Shown: positions 53,001 to 63,391, counted from the stretch's first letter. The stretch is DNA of 64,000 bases from an uncultured Victivallales bacterium (GCA_944391115.1 CALXSJ010000002.1:248001-312000), one strand, 5' to 3'. The notes: generated from the letters alone by a model not told the origin. Made by a program: numbers and translations.

Positions 53001-56000
53001 ATGTTCAGGCAATATGCTCTCTCCCTTCTTCTGGGGCTCTGTTTCAGCGGAAGCGCAGCGGAACTCAAACTGAACGATCCCGCCGCTGTCCCGCTTGACG
53101 AACCCGCGGCGCTGTCCGCGCCGAAGGGGCCGAAAGGCTGGTATCTGCATGGTCTTGTGCAGAAACATGACTCTGCCTGGGATCTGCGCAGCGTATACGC
53201 CTTGCGGTTCGAAATGCGCAACACCGGCACAAAGCCGTTTGAAGGCGCCGCCACGCTGCATGTTGCCGAGTTTAAGGGGCGGCGCGACCGGTTCGACCGC
53301 ACCGAGGCGGCTTTCCGGCTGCCCGTTTCACCGGAGTGGCAGAGCGTGGAACTGCCGCTCTCCTCGTTTGATTTTGCGCGCGGCGAGAATTATACGCTGA
53401 AATTTATCGGCAGGATCTCCTTTTCAACGAAGAGCGGCAGGGCGGAGATCCGCAATGTGCGGTTCGTCGAAGCTCCGTTCGTGAAGCTGGCTGCGGAAAT
53501 CCGCTCGAAAGCCGCTGAAAACGGGGTGGCGGTGTACACGTTCACGATCAAAAACACGGCCGAGCGGAAACAGACGTTCCGCCTGACGCTTCCGAAGCGC
53601 GGATGGGAGGGGATGAGCGCGAAACTCTCGCATGACATGGTCGGACTCGCCCCCGGCGAAAGCGCCGAAGTGAAACTGACGGTCACGGTTCCGGACCGGC
53701 TTCCGGCCGGAGCCAATGAGATTACACGGGTCGAAGTCTCGCCGCTCACACCCGGCGCGGCGCCGGAGGCGATGGAATTCATCACGGTTCAGCGCGTGCC
53801 CTCTCCGTTCCTGATGCGCGATGAGGCGGGCTGGAAAGAGATCGCCTCCAATGTCAGAAAGTATGACTGGGCTAAAAAGGAGTTCGCCAAGGCGAAGGCG
53901 CTCGCGGACGGCTGGACGCCTCCGGCGAAATCCGGCGTCATGTCCGACCAGGGGACGATGGGGGTGGTCCGAACCCGTTACGAGGAGAAGCTCCGCAGCT
54001 GCCTCATCCTGTACAAGCTGACCGGAGAAGGAAAATACCTGAAAAAGATCCGCGACTTTCTGCTGATGTTCAGCAATCCTGTTGACGGCTATCCGGTTCT
54101 GCTGCACGCGACCAGCCAGGGACAGCCGCAGGAGGGCGGCACCTTTGAACTCGTGGCGAATTCCTATGACATCATCCGCGACAAACTTACAGAGGCGGAG
54201 CGCGAACAGATCGAACATACGATGCGGCTTTACGTCGACACGATCATCGACCGCATGGGCGACGGCGCGATCACGAACTGGACGATCTTCAATCAGGTTC
54301 CCGCAGCGGGCTGTGCTCTCATCCTGCACGATCTTGTGCGGTTCAACACGCTCCTTTACGCGCCGACCGGACTGATTGACCAGTTCGTCTGCGGCACGAT
54401 GAGCGACGGCTGGTGGTTCGAGATGTCCGTCACCTACAATCTGCACTGCGCGCAGTGCTTCACGAAACTCGGGCTGATGGCGAAGCCCTTCGGAATCGAT
54501 CTTCTGAACACGCAGTTCCCGATCTCGCTGTCAAATCTTTCCGGCCGCCGTCCGTTCGAACTGGAAAATTATCAGGGGATGGTATTCACCAAATACGGTC
54601 CGATCACGCGCAACAGCATCGGCTTCAAGGAGATGTGGGACGGGGTTCTCAATTATCCGGACTATCGCGGCATCATGATCGGCATGGGCGACGGACATGA
54701 ATTTTCCGTCGGCGGTGATGTGTTTGAACTGGCATACTACGCCTACCGCGATCCGCGTTATGTGGCGATTCTGAAGCGAAACACCGGGCGCGACCTCGTA
54801 TACGCGGTTGCAGAACTGCCGGAGAAAACACCGGCATTTCACCGGAAATCCTCCCGCAGCGACAATGCCGGAATCGCACTTCTGCGCTCGCAGTCCGGCT
54901 CCGACCGCGAGCAGATTCAGCTCGGCTTCAAGTATGGAACACACGGCGGCTATCACGGCCACTTCGACCGCCTGAGCCTGCTGAGTCTGATGCGCTACGG
55001 GCGCGGCTTCTGGAATCCGGAGTCGACCTGGTACGGGTATCCGAGTTTCATGTACAAGTTCTGGGTTCAGCCATCGCTTTCGCACAACATGGTCGTGGTC
55101 GACGGCAAGATGCAGGAACCCTCGGAGTGCCGTCCGCTGATGTTCCATGCGGGCCGTCACCTTCAGGCGGTTGCGGCCGACGGTTTCGCCCGCTGGAGCA
55201 ACCCGCCCTTCCTCGGCGGCTACGACAAGGTCAGGGAAATCAAGGAGGGTACCGAACGTTTCGTCCCAATTCCGGAAAACCACCCGCCGTTCACGCAGAC
55301 CACCTGCTATACGGAACCTGTTTTTGCACGCCGCATGCAGCTCGTGACCGACAACTACGTCCTCGTCGCCGACTATCTGAAGAGTGAAAAGATGCACACG
55401 TTCGACAATCTGCTGCATCTGCGCGGCGCGAAACCGCTCGAAGGGCTTGAGAAAACCGGTCACCGGGAGCAGTTCGATGCGTCAGCGCTCTCCTCCGGGC
55501 AGTTTATTGTCAATGTCGAGGAGTTTGAGATGACCGCTCCGGCGAAACTCACAAGCCGTCACCATTTCAACCGGAAACGGGCGGACGGGAAGAACACGCG
55601 CAACCGCCTGGAGCTGACCGATGACTACTATCATGAACCGGGTGAACTCTTCATCGAAGCCTGGCAGCTCTGGCCGCAGAAAGCGCAGCTGCTGCTCGGC
55701 GACTATCCGGAATCGCAGTCCATCAACAAGCGCCTGAAATACCGCGTTCTCGGGGATGGAAAAGAACTCGCCTCGGGGATGTTCCATGCGTGGATCCTCG
55801 GCCGCGGCTCGATCAATGTCGATGTGACCGGCGTCAAAGCCCTGACGCTCGAAACCCGCAAGGACTGGGTTCGGCGCGATGCCGCCGATACGCTTTTCTG
55901 GGGCAACGCCGTCCTGCGAACCGCCGACGGCAGGACAATTCCGCTCTCGTCACTCAGGAGGATTGCGGCCGGACTCAAGGCGCAGCCTGAATCGGGCAGA

Positions 56001-56414
56001 GACTACTACGGCGGCCCGGTACGGCTGGCGGGAATGCCCTGTTCCGATACGATCCCGGCGGAACCCAAGAACGACAAGCAGCCAGCCGCATTGACATTCG
56101 ATCTTTCCGGCTTGAACGCCGTCCGGCTGACCGCCGTGATCGGCGGCGACTTTCCCGCCGGACAGGAGGAGAACCTGCGCAAAGTCACGAGTGTCCGCAC
56201 CGTTGGAAACGAGGCGAAATTCCTGACTGTTCTCGAACCGCACGAGGGAACCTCCCGCGTGAAGTCCGCCCGTGCGCTGGACGAGAACACCATCGAAATC
56301 AAGCTTGTCGACGGAAAGGTCGAGCTCCTGAAGCTCCGCAATTTCTACGACGTGCAGGCAAAACCTTCCGTTGAACTCTACCGCAACGGCAGTCTGCTGG
56401 AAAAAACGGAGTGA
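53001..56414 (+). CDS. Heparinase II/III-type polysaccharide lyase, large multidomain
   Basis: A 1137-residue secreted protein (signal peptide FRQYALSLLLGLCFSGSAAE). Two beta domains of about 100 residues each lead to an alpha/alpha toroid (about 280-560). A beta-sandwich then follows with the heparinase II/III signature YGTHGGYHGHFDRLSL (near residue 645) and SLSHNMVVVDGKMQ. Such enzymes cleave uronate-containing chains (heparin-like, alginate, hyaluronan or other) by beta-elimination; which one cannot be read here. Extra C-terminal beta domains make it longer than typical. AGGAGA lies nine bases before the ATG, and the stop overlaps the next gene. Confidence 0.85.
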   Translation: MFRQYALSLLLGLCFSGSAAELKLNDPAAVPLDEPAALSAPKGPKGWYLHGLVQKHDSAWDLRSVYALRFEMRNTGTKPFEGAATLHVAEFKGRRDRFDRTEAAFRLPVSPEWQSVELPLSSFDFARGENYTLKFIGRISFSTKSGRAEIRNVRFVEAPFVKLAAEIRSKAAENGVAVYTFTIKNTAERKQTFRLTLPKRGWEGMSAKLSHDMVGLAPGESAEVKLTVTVPDRLPAGANEITRVEVSPLTPGAAPEAMEFITVQRVPSPFLMRDEAGWKEIASNVRKYDWAKKEFAKAKALADGWTPPAKSGVMSDQGTMGVVRTRYEEKLRSCLILYKLTGEGKYLKKIRDFLLMFSNPVDGYPVLLHATSQGQPQEGGTFELVANSYDIIRDKLTEAEREQIEHTMRLYVDTIIDRMGDGAITNWTIFNQVPAAGCALILHDLVRFNTLLYAPTGLIDQFVCGTMSDGWWFEMSVTYNLHCAQCFTKLGLMAKPFGIDLLNTQFPISLSNLSGRRPFELENYQGMVFTKYGPITRNSIGFKEMWDGVLNYPDYRGIMIGMGDGHEFSVGGDVFELAYYAYRDPRYVAILKRNTGRDLVYAVAELPEKTPAFHRKSSRSDNAGIALLRSQSGSDREQIQLGFKYGTHGGYHGHFDRLSLLSLMRYGRGFWNPESTWYGYPSFMYKFWVQPSLSHNMVVVDGKMQEPSECRPLMFHAGRHLQAVAADGFARWSNPPFLGGYDKVREIKEGTERFVPIPENHPPFTQTTCYTEPVFARRMQLVTDNYVLVADYLKSEKMHTFDNLLHLRGAKPLEGLEKTGHREQFDASALSSGQFIVNVEEFEMTAPAKLTSRHHFNRKRADGKNTRNRLELTDDYYHEPGELFIEAWQLWPQKAQLLLGDYPESQSINKRLKYRVLGDGKELASGMFHAWILGRGSINVDVTGVKALTLETRKDWVRRDAADTLFWGNAVLRTADGRTIPLSSLRRIAAGLKAQPESGRDYYGGPVRLAGMPCSDTIPAEPKNDKQPAALTFDLSGLNAVRLTAVIGGDFPAGQEENLRKVTSVRTVGNEAKFLTVLEPHEGTSRVKSARALDENTIEIKLVDGKVELLKLRNFYDVQAKPSVELYRNGSLLEKTE

Positions 56415-56416
56415 AA

Positions 56417-57382
56417 ATGTGTTATCTGTTTTCCCATTTTCAATATCGTGACCGTCAGGCGGAACTGGAGCAGATCCAGTTTTCCGTCAGCCTGGATGGT
56501 TTCAGATGGACGCTTCTCAATGGAGGAAAACCGGTCCTTGAGAATTATGACGATGACGGCGGTCTGCGCGATCCGTTCCTCTTCCGGAAGAACGATGGCA
56601 CGTTTGTGATGCTCGCAACCGATCTCTGCATTGCCCGGAGAAACAATAGCTGGGCGGATGCAATCGCAAACGGAAGCCGGCGCATTCTGATCTGGGATTC
56701 GACGGATCTCGTGCACTGGAGCGGAAAGCGTTCCGTGGAGATGCCGCTTCCGGATGCCACCTGCGCATGGGCGCCCGAAGTGATCGCGGAAGATGACGGC
56801 GCACTGGTGATCTGGTCTGCGAAGCGTCCCGGCATTCCCTTCAAGGTCTACGGCGCGCACACGCGCGATTTCGAACATTTCGATCCTCCGTTTGTCTTCT
56901 GCGAATGGGAATCGGATGTGATTGACGCCACACTCGTCCCGTACGGAGGGGAATTTCTCCGTTTTGTCAAACGGGAAAAAACGGGGACAATCGGAATGCA
57001 GAAGGCCTCCGGCCTGCGCGGACCATGGACGGAGGTGACAAGCTTCAGCCTCGGAGACGTCCGCGGAGTGGAAGGGCCGATCTGTTATTTTCTTGAAGAC
57101 GGCCGCGCCGTTCTGCTGCTGGACGGATACGGAATGAATCCTCCCGCCTATCGCGCATTTCTGTCGGACAATCCCGCGTCGGGAGTCTTCCGGAGTGCCG
57201 AAGGTCTGTTTCATTCGCCGGTCCGCCTGAAGCACGGGTCGGTTCTCCGGATTGACAGGGAAGAATACAACCGCCTGCTGCTGGCGTATCCGCCCGGAGA
57301 AACGGGACGGCAAAAGGAAGCGGCAGGCATATTGTGCAATCCGGAGAATGCGGATTCAACTGATCCCGTCCGCCGGAATTGA
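56417..57382 (+). CDS. GH43-like five-bladed propeller glycosidase
   Basis: A 321-residue protein with the propeller pattern of GH43/GH32-type enzymes: GGLRDPFLFRKNDGTFVMLA (candidate catalytic Asp), ILIWDSTDLVHWS, CAWAPEVIAEDDGALVIWSA and GVEGPICYFLEDG (candidate acid Glu). No signal peptide is present. ATG 56417 was taken because GGAG (56408-56411) fits it; a GTG at 56411 overlaps the lyase stop. Its lyase neighbours suggest it trims side-chain sugars such as arabinose or xylose from the same polymer. The subfamily is not determined. Confidence 0.8.
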   Translation: MCYLFSHFQYRDRQAELEQIQFSVSLDGFRWTLLNGGKPVLENYDDDGGLRDPFLFRKNDGTFVMLATDLCIARRNNSWADAIANGSRRILIWDSTDLVHWSGKRSVEMPLPDATCAWAPEVIAEDDGALVIWSAKRPGIPFKVYGAHTRDFEHFDPPFVFCEWESDVIDATLVPYGGEFLRFVKREKTGTIGMQKASGLRGPWTEVTSFSLGDVRGVEGPICYFLEDGRAVLLLDGYGMNPPAYRAFLSDNPASGVFRSAEGLFHSPVRLKHGSVLRIDREEYNRLLLAYPPGETGRQKEAAGILCNPENADSTDPVRRN

Positions 57383-57408
57383 ACGGATATCAACAACAGG
57401 GGACTGCT

Positions 57409-59715
57409 ATGAATAAACTCATTCTGAAACTCATTCCTGCCATTCTTTTCCTGAGCGCTTCCGCCTGTGCGGGAAATCCGGATGGAAAGGTGATCGACTC
57501 CATCCGGCTGGGGGATGCGGAAAGCGAACGCTCCCATCGCTTTTCCGGAAAGGAAACGGCTGTCGTCAAAAATCCCGCCGGCATTGCAGGGCGCAGGATC
57601 CTGAAGGGGGAAAAGGAAAGCTGGCAGAGCGCTCCGATGCGTTTCCGATTGAAGGTTGATCCGGACAGGAGAAACTACATCACGGTCAAATTCTGGGGCG
57701 GCGACGTGACCCATGACCACCTCGTGATGTTCATCGACAACAAACAGATGGGCTACATGCATCTCGGCGACTACGACATTCTCGATTATGAACAGTGCGA
57801 ACCGCGCGACGCACCGCACTCGACAAATCCGAATCCGCAGTATGCGGGCCGTTTCACCTACACAACCTTCGTGCTTCCGGAAGTCGCGACGAAGGGGAAG
57901 TCCGAAATCGACGTCGCCATCCGCGCCACCGGGAAGATCTGGGGATACGGCACCAACTTCAGCCAGTTCCAGAAGAACATCTCGCAGGACAGCCGCGGAA
58001 TCTACGCTGTCTACACCCATTCCGAACCGTACTTCCGCCCCGATACGGAAGTCGCGGTCAAACCGCCGACTCCCCGCAGAAATATTCCGGAAATCGATCT
58101 TGAGGCCGTCAAGCGGCGTGTCGAGCGGGAACTTTCCAAAACCCTCAGAGGCGATCCGGCCCGTGAATCGTGGCGGCTTCCTTTTGTCGCCGAGGCATAT
58201 CATGTTCCATGGTGCAGCGCGTACCGCAATCTGAAGGTGATAAAATATGTGACGGCCGCGCTCGATGCGCTCGCACGCCGCTTTGTCAAGGAGCCGGACA
58301 AGGTCATCACCCGCGGCAGCTGGACCGGCTGCTCCGACCAGGCAACCGCGCTCATTCTGCTTGAGGAGGCGATCCGGCCCGTGCTTGATGAGAGGATCGA
58401 CAACGGCGCGGGCAAGCCGGTCAAACGGCGCGACCTCTGGTGCGACCTCTTCGAGGCAAGCACCTTCCAGCTTGTGCGCGACCGCCGCTGGCTCGCGAAT
58501 CAGAGCCAGATCGTCGACAACAGCGGCCACCGCAACAACCGTGCCGTCCATATTCTCGACGATTCACGCGGTGTTCCTCTCGAAGTCACGCTGAAATTCG
58601 TGAAGGAGGCGCTCGGAATCCTGCCGTGGAGCAACGGAATCAACCCCGATCTCTCCAACTCGAACCCGCGCAACACCCCCGGCAGAAATTACTATGAACT
58701 CACAAAGAAATTCCTCTCCAAGGAGTGGGGATATGTCGGCAACTACGGCGAGAGCACCATCTGGACCTCGGCCGACATCTACGAGGGAACCATCGACCGC
58801 CGCACAGGCAAGGGCGATCCGGAGATTTTCCGGACGATGGAGCAGGCCGCGCTTGCGCGCACCATCTTCCGCTATCCCGGCGTGACAGTCGACAACCATC
58901 CGGTCATGCGGCTTGAAGTCTACATCGACTGGCGAAACGCCCATTTCCCCGGAGAACCGGCCTATGTCGGCAAAGGACTTGACCTGCGCACGATCTATTA
59001 CACGGGCAACGAAAAACTCCTCGGCTGTTTCAAGGAGATGCTCGCCGACGGATACTTCCAGGAAAACGTCGTTGCAAGTCTCAAGTCCCGCAAACGCCCC
59101 GACTTCATCGGGCTGCTGCATCTGCCCGTGCGTTATACGGAAATCCGGAAGAAACTGGACAAGATTGATTCCGGCATGCCGATGCGCGGCGGGGATTTTG
59201 TTTTCACAGACGAGGAGATCGGTGTTGTGGCGCTCAGGAACGGGTCGGACGTTTTCTTCGCCGAGCTCTACTGGCGCGCCCAGCGCGGCATCAACAACCT
59301 CGCGAAGATTCACCTGGTCACCCCGTCGGCGGAACACATCGCGACGGTCCATCAGGAGCAGGAGTTCATCCCCTCCGGCAAGTTCAGCATCGAACCGGAC
59401 TGGGTGGTCTACGGCTTTCTCCCGAACCGCTTCGATTATCCCGGCGGCTATTACCGCCAGCTCAAGGCCGGAATCCGGATCCCGCAGGCGGAACATTCCG
59501 AGGACCGCACCTGCATCGGCAAAGCCGAGTTCTATCGCTGCGGCTACGGCCCTTACGAAATCGCGATGAACGCCACACGGAAGAACAAAACCTACCGCTT
59601 CACGGTTCCCGAAGGCAGCTACCGCATTCTGCCGGACGGCCCGACAGTGAAGGGAGGAAGCATCCTCACGGTCAAACCCGGCACAACCGTCGTGCTCTGC
59701 CGACAGGAAAAATAA
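57409..59715 (+). CDS. Secreted protein of unknown function in the lyase locus
   Basis: A 768-residue protein with a signal peptide (MNKLILKLIPAILFLSASAC; the Cys could also be a lipobox). Residues about 25-230 are beta-rich with ITVKFWGGDVTHDHLVMFID and resemble a carbohydrate-binding sandwich. The central helical part (YHVPWCSAYRNLKVIKYVTA, GSWTGCSDQATALILLEEAI, NSGHRNNRAVHI, WGYVGNYGESTIWTSADIYE) has the Trp/His/Asn-rich turns of an alpha toroid. The C-terminal part is beta-rich. This architecture resembles toroid-sandwich lyases, but no known family signature was found. It lies between two heparinase-type lyases, 26 and 16 bases from its neighbours, and could be a new lyase or hydrolase. 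Confidence 0.7.
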   Translation: MNKLILKLIPAILFLSASACAGNPDGKVIDSIRLGDAESERSHRFSGKETAVVKNPAGIAGRRILKGEKESWQSAPMRFRLKVDPDRRNYITVKFWGGDVTHDHLVMFIDNKQMGYMHLGDYDILDYEQCEPRDAPHSTNPNPQYAGRFTYTTFVLPEVATKGKSEIDVAIRATGKIWGYGTNFSQFQKNISQDSRGIYAVYTHSEPYFRPDTEVAVKPPTPRRNIPEIDLEAVKRRVERELSKTLRGDPARESWRLPFVAEAYHVPWCSAYRNLKVIKYVTAALDALARRFVKEPDKVITRGSWTGCSDQATALILLEEAIRPVLDERIDNGAGKPVKRRDLWCDLFEASTFQLVRDRRWLANQSQIVDNSGHRNNRAVHILDDSRGVPLEVTLKFVKEALGILPWSNGINPDLSNSNPRNTPGRNYYELTKKFLSKEWGYVGNYGESTIWTSADIYEGTIDRRTGKGDPEIFRTMEQAALARTIFRYPGVTVDNHPVMRLEVYIDWRNAHFPGEPAYVGKGLDLRTIYYTGNEKLLGCFKEMLADGYFQENVVASLKSRKRPDFIGLLHLPVRYTEIRKKLDKIDSGMPMRGGDFVFTDEEIGVVALRNGSDVFFAELYWRAQRGINNLAKIHLVTPSAEHIATVHQEQEFIPSGKFSIEPDWVVYGFLPNRFDYPGGYYRQLKAGIRIPQAEHSEDRTCIGKAEFYRCGYGPYEIAMNATRKNKTYRFTVPEGSYRILPDGPTVKGGSILTVKPGTTVVLCRQEK

Positions 59716-59731
59716 ACGGGGAAGTGCGATC

Positions 59732-61786
59732 ATGAAACGACTGCTTGCAATGCTCCTGATTCTCGGCGCCGCTCTCGCTTGTGCGGCAGCGGAGGACGCT
59801 CCCCGCCTGCTGTTCACGGAAAAGAACATTGCCCGCCTGAAAAATCCGGAAGGACGTGGAAAGGTCATCGCGCTGGCCGGACGGAAAGGCGTGAGCGGCA
59901 TCGTGGCATGGTCGCTTGCCTACCGCGTGACCGGCGACAGAACGTATGCCGGAAAAGTGCGCGCGAAACTCCTGAAAGAGTGTGTTTCTTCCAACACCCG
60001 CCCCTGGAGCGGTCTCGGCGGTGCGCACAAGTGCTTCGAGACGGGTGTCGGATTCGACAGCATCCGCGATTTTCTGACGCCGGAAGAGCGCAGATCCATC
60101 GCTTCCGGCATCGTCGCGCGCGGCATCGAACCGATGCTCGGAGAATGGCTCCTTGGCAAAACCCGCACGACCACCCTCGACTCGATGGGGCACAACTGGT
60201 GGAGTGCCTGCGTCTTTCTGCCGGGCGTTGCGGCATTGGCGGTTTCCGATGAGGAGCCGCGCGTTCTGCCTTGCCTTGAGCGGATCAAAGCAGCGACAGA
60301 GGAGTGGTTCGGTTACCGGGGAAGCATTCTGAACAACAAGCCCGCCACGTTTGACCGGGAGGGCGGATTTTACGAAAGCGTCGGTTACGGGAACTACGCG
60401 CTCTCGACTTATCTGATGTTCCACACCGCCTGGAAAAACGCGCGGCGCGATGCTCTCCCGGAGATTCCGCTGCTCGACAAGGCCGGTGATTTTTTTCTGA
60501 ACTGCTGCTATCCCTCCGCAAAGGGGCTTTTCTCATTGAACTTCGGCGACTCTTCGCTGCATGCGGACGGCAGTCAGCCGCTGGTCTGGCTCCATGTGAA
60601 CGGATTCGGCAAATCCCGCCATCTTTGGTACTTGAAACGGACGGAGAACTCCTCTTACAAGGAGGCGATTTCCCGGAATTCTCCGTTCGGACTGGTCTTT
60701 TTCCCGACTGCGGAGGAACTGGCGAAGGCGCCCGCCGTCCCCGATCTGCCGACCTCCATGCTCTACCCGGACATGGGCTGGGCGGTCATGCGCGACTCAT
60801 GGAAGGACGATGCCACGCTGCTCGCCGTGAAGTCCGGCTTCACGTGGAATCACGCCCACGCCGATGCCGGTTCGTTCCTGCTTTTCCACCGCGGTGAAAA
60901 TCTGCTGATCGATTCCGGCAACTGCTGGTATCCGCATCCGCAGTATGATGCCTACTACCGTCAGAGCACGGCGCACAATGTCGTGCTGTTCAACGGCGAA
61001 GGCGAGAATCCGGAGGACACCTACCATGGCTCGAAGTTCCCCGGAACGGTCAATCATCTGGTCGACGCCGGTCCGCTGAAATACGTGCTGGCCGACGCGA
61101 CCGGCCCGCTTTCGCAGAACTTCATCCGCAATTACCGCAGCTTTCTCTGGATTGATGACGTGATTCTCGTAATCGACGACCTCAAGACATTTCACTCCGG
61201 CAGGTTTGAATGGCTGATCCACACAGGCGGCACCGCCGTACGCAAAGGGCTGGATCTGAATGTCCGGAAGGGGAATGCCGGCATCGCGGTCCGGCCGCTC
61301 TTTCCGGAACGGTTCGCCGAAGGTTTTGAACACGATTTTCCCGAGCGGGTCCGCCTGGTCGAAAAACGGGGACTTGCCGACCACGCCCAGAATCAACCGA
61401 TTCCCTACTATGCAATTGTTCCGCCGGGAGAGGCGAGAGTCATGAAATTCATCACGGCAATCGTGCTCAATCCGGATGACGCGCCCGCAATTGAACGGCT
61501 CGAAGCCGTCAACGCCATCGGGGTGCGCATCACCCGCGGAGAAAAATCCACCGAAGTGTGGCTGAATCTGCTTGCCGATGGGCGGATGCGGCACCGCAAT
61601 TCCAACAACACGCTTGCCGGATGGGATACTGACGCTTATCTGCTGGCCGTCACCAGCAGGAAGGGCGAAGAACAAAGATACTTCTGCGCAAACGGCAGTT
61701 ATCTGCGGAAAGCAAACAAAATCCTGATCGATTCTCTGAAAAAAATCTTTGCCGTCCATGAAAACGGCAAAGTGACCGTTTACTGA
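59732..61786 (+). CDS. Heparinase II/III-family polysaccharide lyase
   Basis: A 684-residue secreted protein (signal peptide MKRLLAMLLILGAALACAAA). The alpha/alpha toroid (about 25-330) includes SMGHNWWSACVFLPGVAALA and FYESVGYGNYALSTYLM with candidate catalytic Asn, His and Tyr. The beta-sandwich carries the family block FTWNHAHADAGSFLLFHRGE near residues 370-390 and STAHNVVLFNGE. It would cut uronate-linked polysaccharide, probably finishing oligomers made by the larger lyase. It is the last gene of the locus. Confidence 0.88.
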   Translation: MKRLLAMLLILGAALACAAAEDAPRLLFTEKNIARLKNPEGRGKVIALAGRKGVSGIVAWSLAYRVTGDRTYAGKVRAKLLKECVSSNTRPWSGLGGAHKCFETGVGFDSIRDFLTPEERRSIASGIVARGIEPMLGEWLLGKTRTTTLDSMGHNWWSACVFLPGVAALAVSDEEPRVLPCLERIKAATEEWFGYRGSILNNKPATFDREGGFYESVGYGNYALSTYLMFHTAWKNARRDALPEIPLLDKAGDFFLNCCYPSAKGLFSLNFGDSSLHADGSQPLVWLHVNGFGKSRHLWYLKRTENSSYKEAISRNSPFGLVFFPTAEELAKAPAVPDLPTSMLYPDMGWAVMRDSWKDDATLLAVKSGFTWNHAHADAGSFLLFHRGENLLIDSGNCWYPHPQYDAYYRQSTAHNVVLFNGEGENPEDTYHGSKFPGTVNHLVDAGPLKYVLADATGPLSQNFIRNYRSFLWIDDVILVIDDLKTFHSGRFEWLIHTGGTAVRKGLDLNVRKGNAGIAVRPLFPERFAEGFEHDFPERVRLVEKRGLADHAQNQPIPYYAIVPPGEARVMKFITAIVLNPDDAPAIERLEAVNAIGVRITRGEKSTEVWLNLLADGRMRHRNSNNTLAGWDTDAYLLAVTSRKGEEQRYFCANGSYLRKANKILIDSLKKIFAVHENGKVTVY

Positions 61787-61798
61787 AAAATTCCTTCC

Positions 61799-61827
61799 GC
61801 CCTTCCCGTTCCGCGGACGGGAAGGGC
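61799..61827. terminator. Bidirectional hairpin between the lyase locus and araA
   Basis: GCCCTTCCCGT (61799-61809) pairs with ACGGGAAGGGC (61817-61827) around a 7-base loop. On the minus strand it is followed shortly by a run of T (complement of 61788-61792). It separates the convergent lyase and araDA operons. Confidence 0.6.
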
Positions 61828-61984
61828 AATCTGCTCGAGAACAGCATGATCCCTTCCGGTTTTCTGCTCTTGACCGGAGTCTCCCGCTCAGTATAATCAG
61901 GAGATTTCACCTTGCCGCCAGGCAGACTCTTCCGGTTCCATGGAGATCATATCATACGAAAATTCCCCGATCCCGCCGGAAGAT

Positions 61985-63391
61985 TCAGGAAATTTGAACC
62001 AGTTCGATCTTTGCGATTCGGGCGAAATCCGCAATGTTTTCCATTGTCAGAGCCTGCGAATAGATCGCATGGTGCGCGCCGCCGGCTTCAATCCAGCGGC
62101 GGACTCCGTTTTTGAAATCCGGCTTCGGAATCCAGATCGTTCGTGCGACCGGCAGTTCAGGCAGATCCGCATCCGGCTCAACCGTCTCCACCTGATTGGC
62201 CAGCAGACGGAAGCGGTCGCCGAGATCAATCAGGGATACATTCACGGCGGGACCGGGCGGAGACTGAAACACCAGACGCGCCGGCGGCGCTTTGCCGCCG
62301 ATCCCCAGCGGATGAACCTCCAGACTCGGTTTTCCGGCGGCGATCGACGGACAAACCTCCAGCATGTGCGAGCCCAGCACTCGTTCGCGCCCGCTCTCCA
62401 GATGATATGTGTAATCTTCCATAAACGAGGTCCGCCTGTTATCCGCCATCACTTTCATGATCCGCAGCATGGCAGCCCCCTTCCAATCCCCTTCGGCGCC
62501 GAAACCGAAGCCGTCCGCCATCAACCTCTGGCAGGCCAGTCCCGGCAGCTGATGCAATCCGTGCAGATCCTCGAACGTTGTCGTCAGAGCTTTTGCTCCC
62601 GTGCTCGCCAGAAATGCCCGCAGTCCCAGCTCCTGCCGGGCGGCGTCGCGAATCGAAGCCATGGCTTCCTCCCCGCGATCCGGCACCGCATAGAGATCAA
62701 AATACTCCTGCACCAGAGCGTCCGTTTCCCGATCGCCGACTTCATTAATGAATTTGACCACATCTCCGACACCCCAGGTGTTGACGGAAAAACCGAGATC
62801 GATCTGGGCGGAAACCTTGTTGCCCTCCGTGACGGCGACCTCGCGCATGTTGTCGCCGATGCGTGCAACGCGCAGATTCTGCGCCTCCCTCCATCCCTTT
62901 GCCGCCTGAATCCAGCTGCGGATTTCATTCAGAGCTTCAGGGTCTTCATAATAGCCGGCCACAACCTTGCGCGGAATCTTCAGACGGGTGCAGATATAGC
63001 CGAATTCCCGGTCGCCATGCGCGGCCTGATTGAGATTCATGAAATCCATGTCGATTGACGCCCACGGCAGCAGGCGGTTCGCCTGCGTGGCGAAATGCAG
63101 CAGCGGCTTCTGGAGCAGTTTCAGGCCGTTGATCCACATCTTCGCGGGGCTGAAGGTATGCATCCAGGCAATGATGCCGATACAGTCGTCATCATTGTTT
63201 GCGGCGCGAACCGCGGAGATGATTTCCTGCGGATTGCGTACCGTCGGCATCCAGACGATCTCGGCAGCGAGCTGTCCGGACTGATTCAAGGAGGCGACGA
63301 TTGCCCGGGCGTTCGCAGCAACCTGCCGCAAGGTCTCTTCTCCATAGAGATCCTGACTCCCGGTGACGAAATAAACCTTAGTTCTGTCCAT
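61985..63391 (-). CDS. araA: L-arabinose isomerase
   Basis: A 468-residue enzyme that converts L-arabinose to L-ribulose with Mn. The family start YFVTGSQDLYGEETL, GIIAWMHTFSPAKMWI and the catalytic residues in GFGFGAEGDWKGAAMLR, FMEDYTYHLESG, LGSHMLEVCPSIA and GGAHHAIYSQAL are all present. ATG 63391 was chosen because it matches the family N-terminus; ATGs at 63400 and 63409 are possible. The start lies 14 bases inside the end of araD, so translation is coupled. Confidence 0.95.
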   Translation of the reverse strand: MDRTKVYFVTGSQDLYGEETLRQVAANARAIVASLNQSGQLAAEIVWMPTVRNPQEIISAVRAANNDDDCIGIIAWMHTFSPAKMWINGLKLLQKPLLHFATQANRLLPWASIDMDFMNLNQAAHGDREFGYICTRLKIPRKVVAGYYEDPEALNEIRSWIQAAKGWREAQNLRVARIGDNMREVAVTEGNKVSAQIDLGFSVNTWGVGDVVKFINEVGDRETDALVQEYFDLYAVPDRGEEAMASIRDAARQELGLRAFLASTGAKALTTTFEDLHGLHQLPGLACQRLMADGFGFGAEGDWKGAAMLRIMKVMADNRRTSFMEDYTYHLESGRERVLGSHMLEVCPSIAAGKPSLEVHPLGIGGKAPPARLVFQSPPGPAVNVSLIDLGDRFRLLANQVETVEPDADLPELPVARTIWIPKPDFKNGVRRWIEAGGAHHAIYSQALTMENIADFARIAKIELVQIS

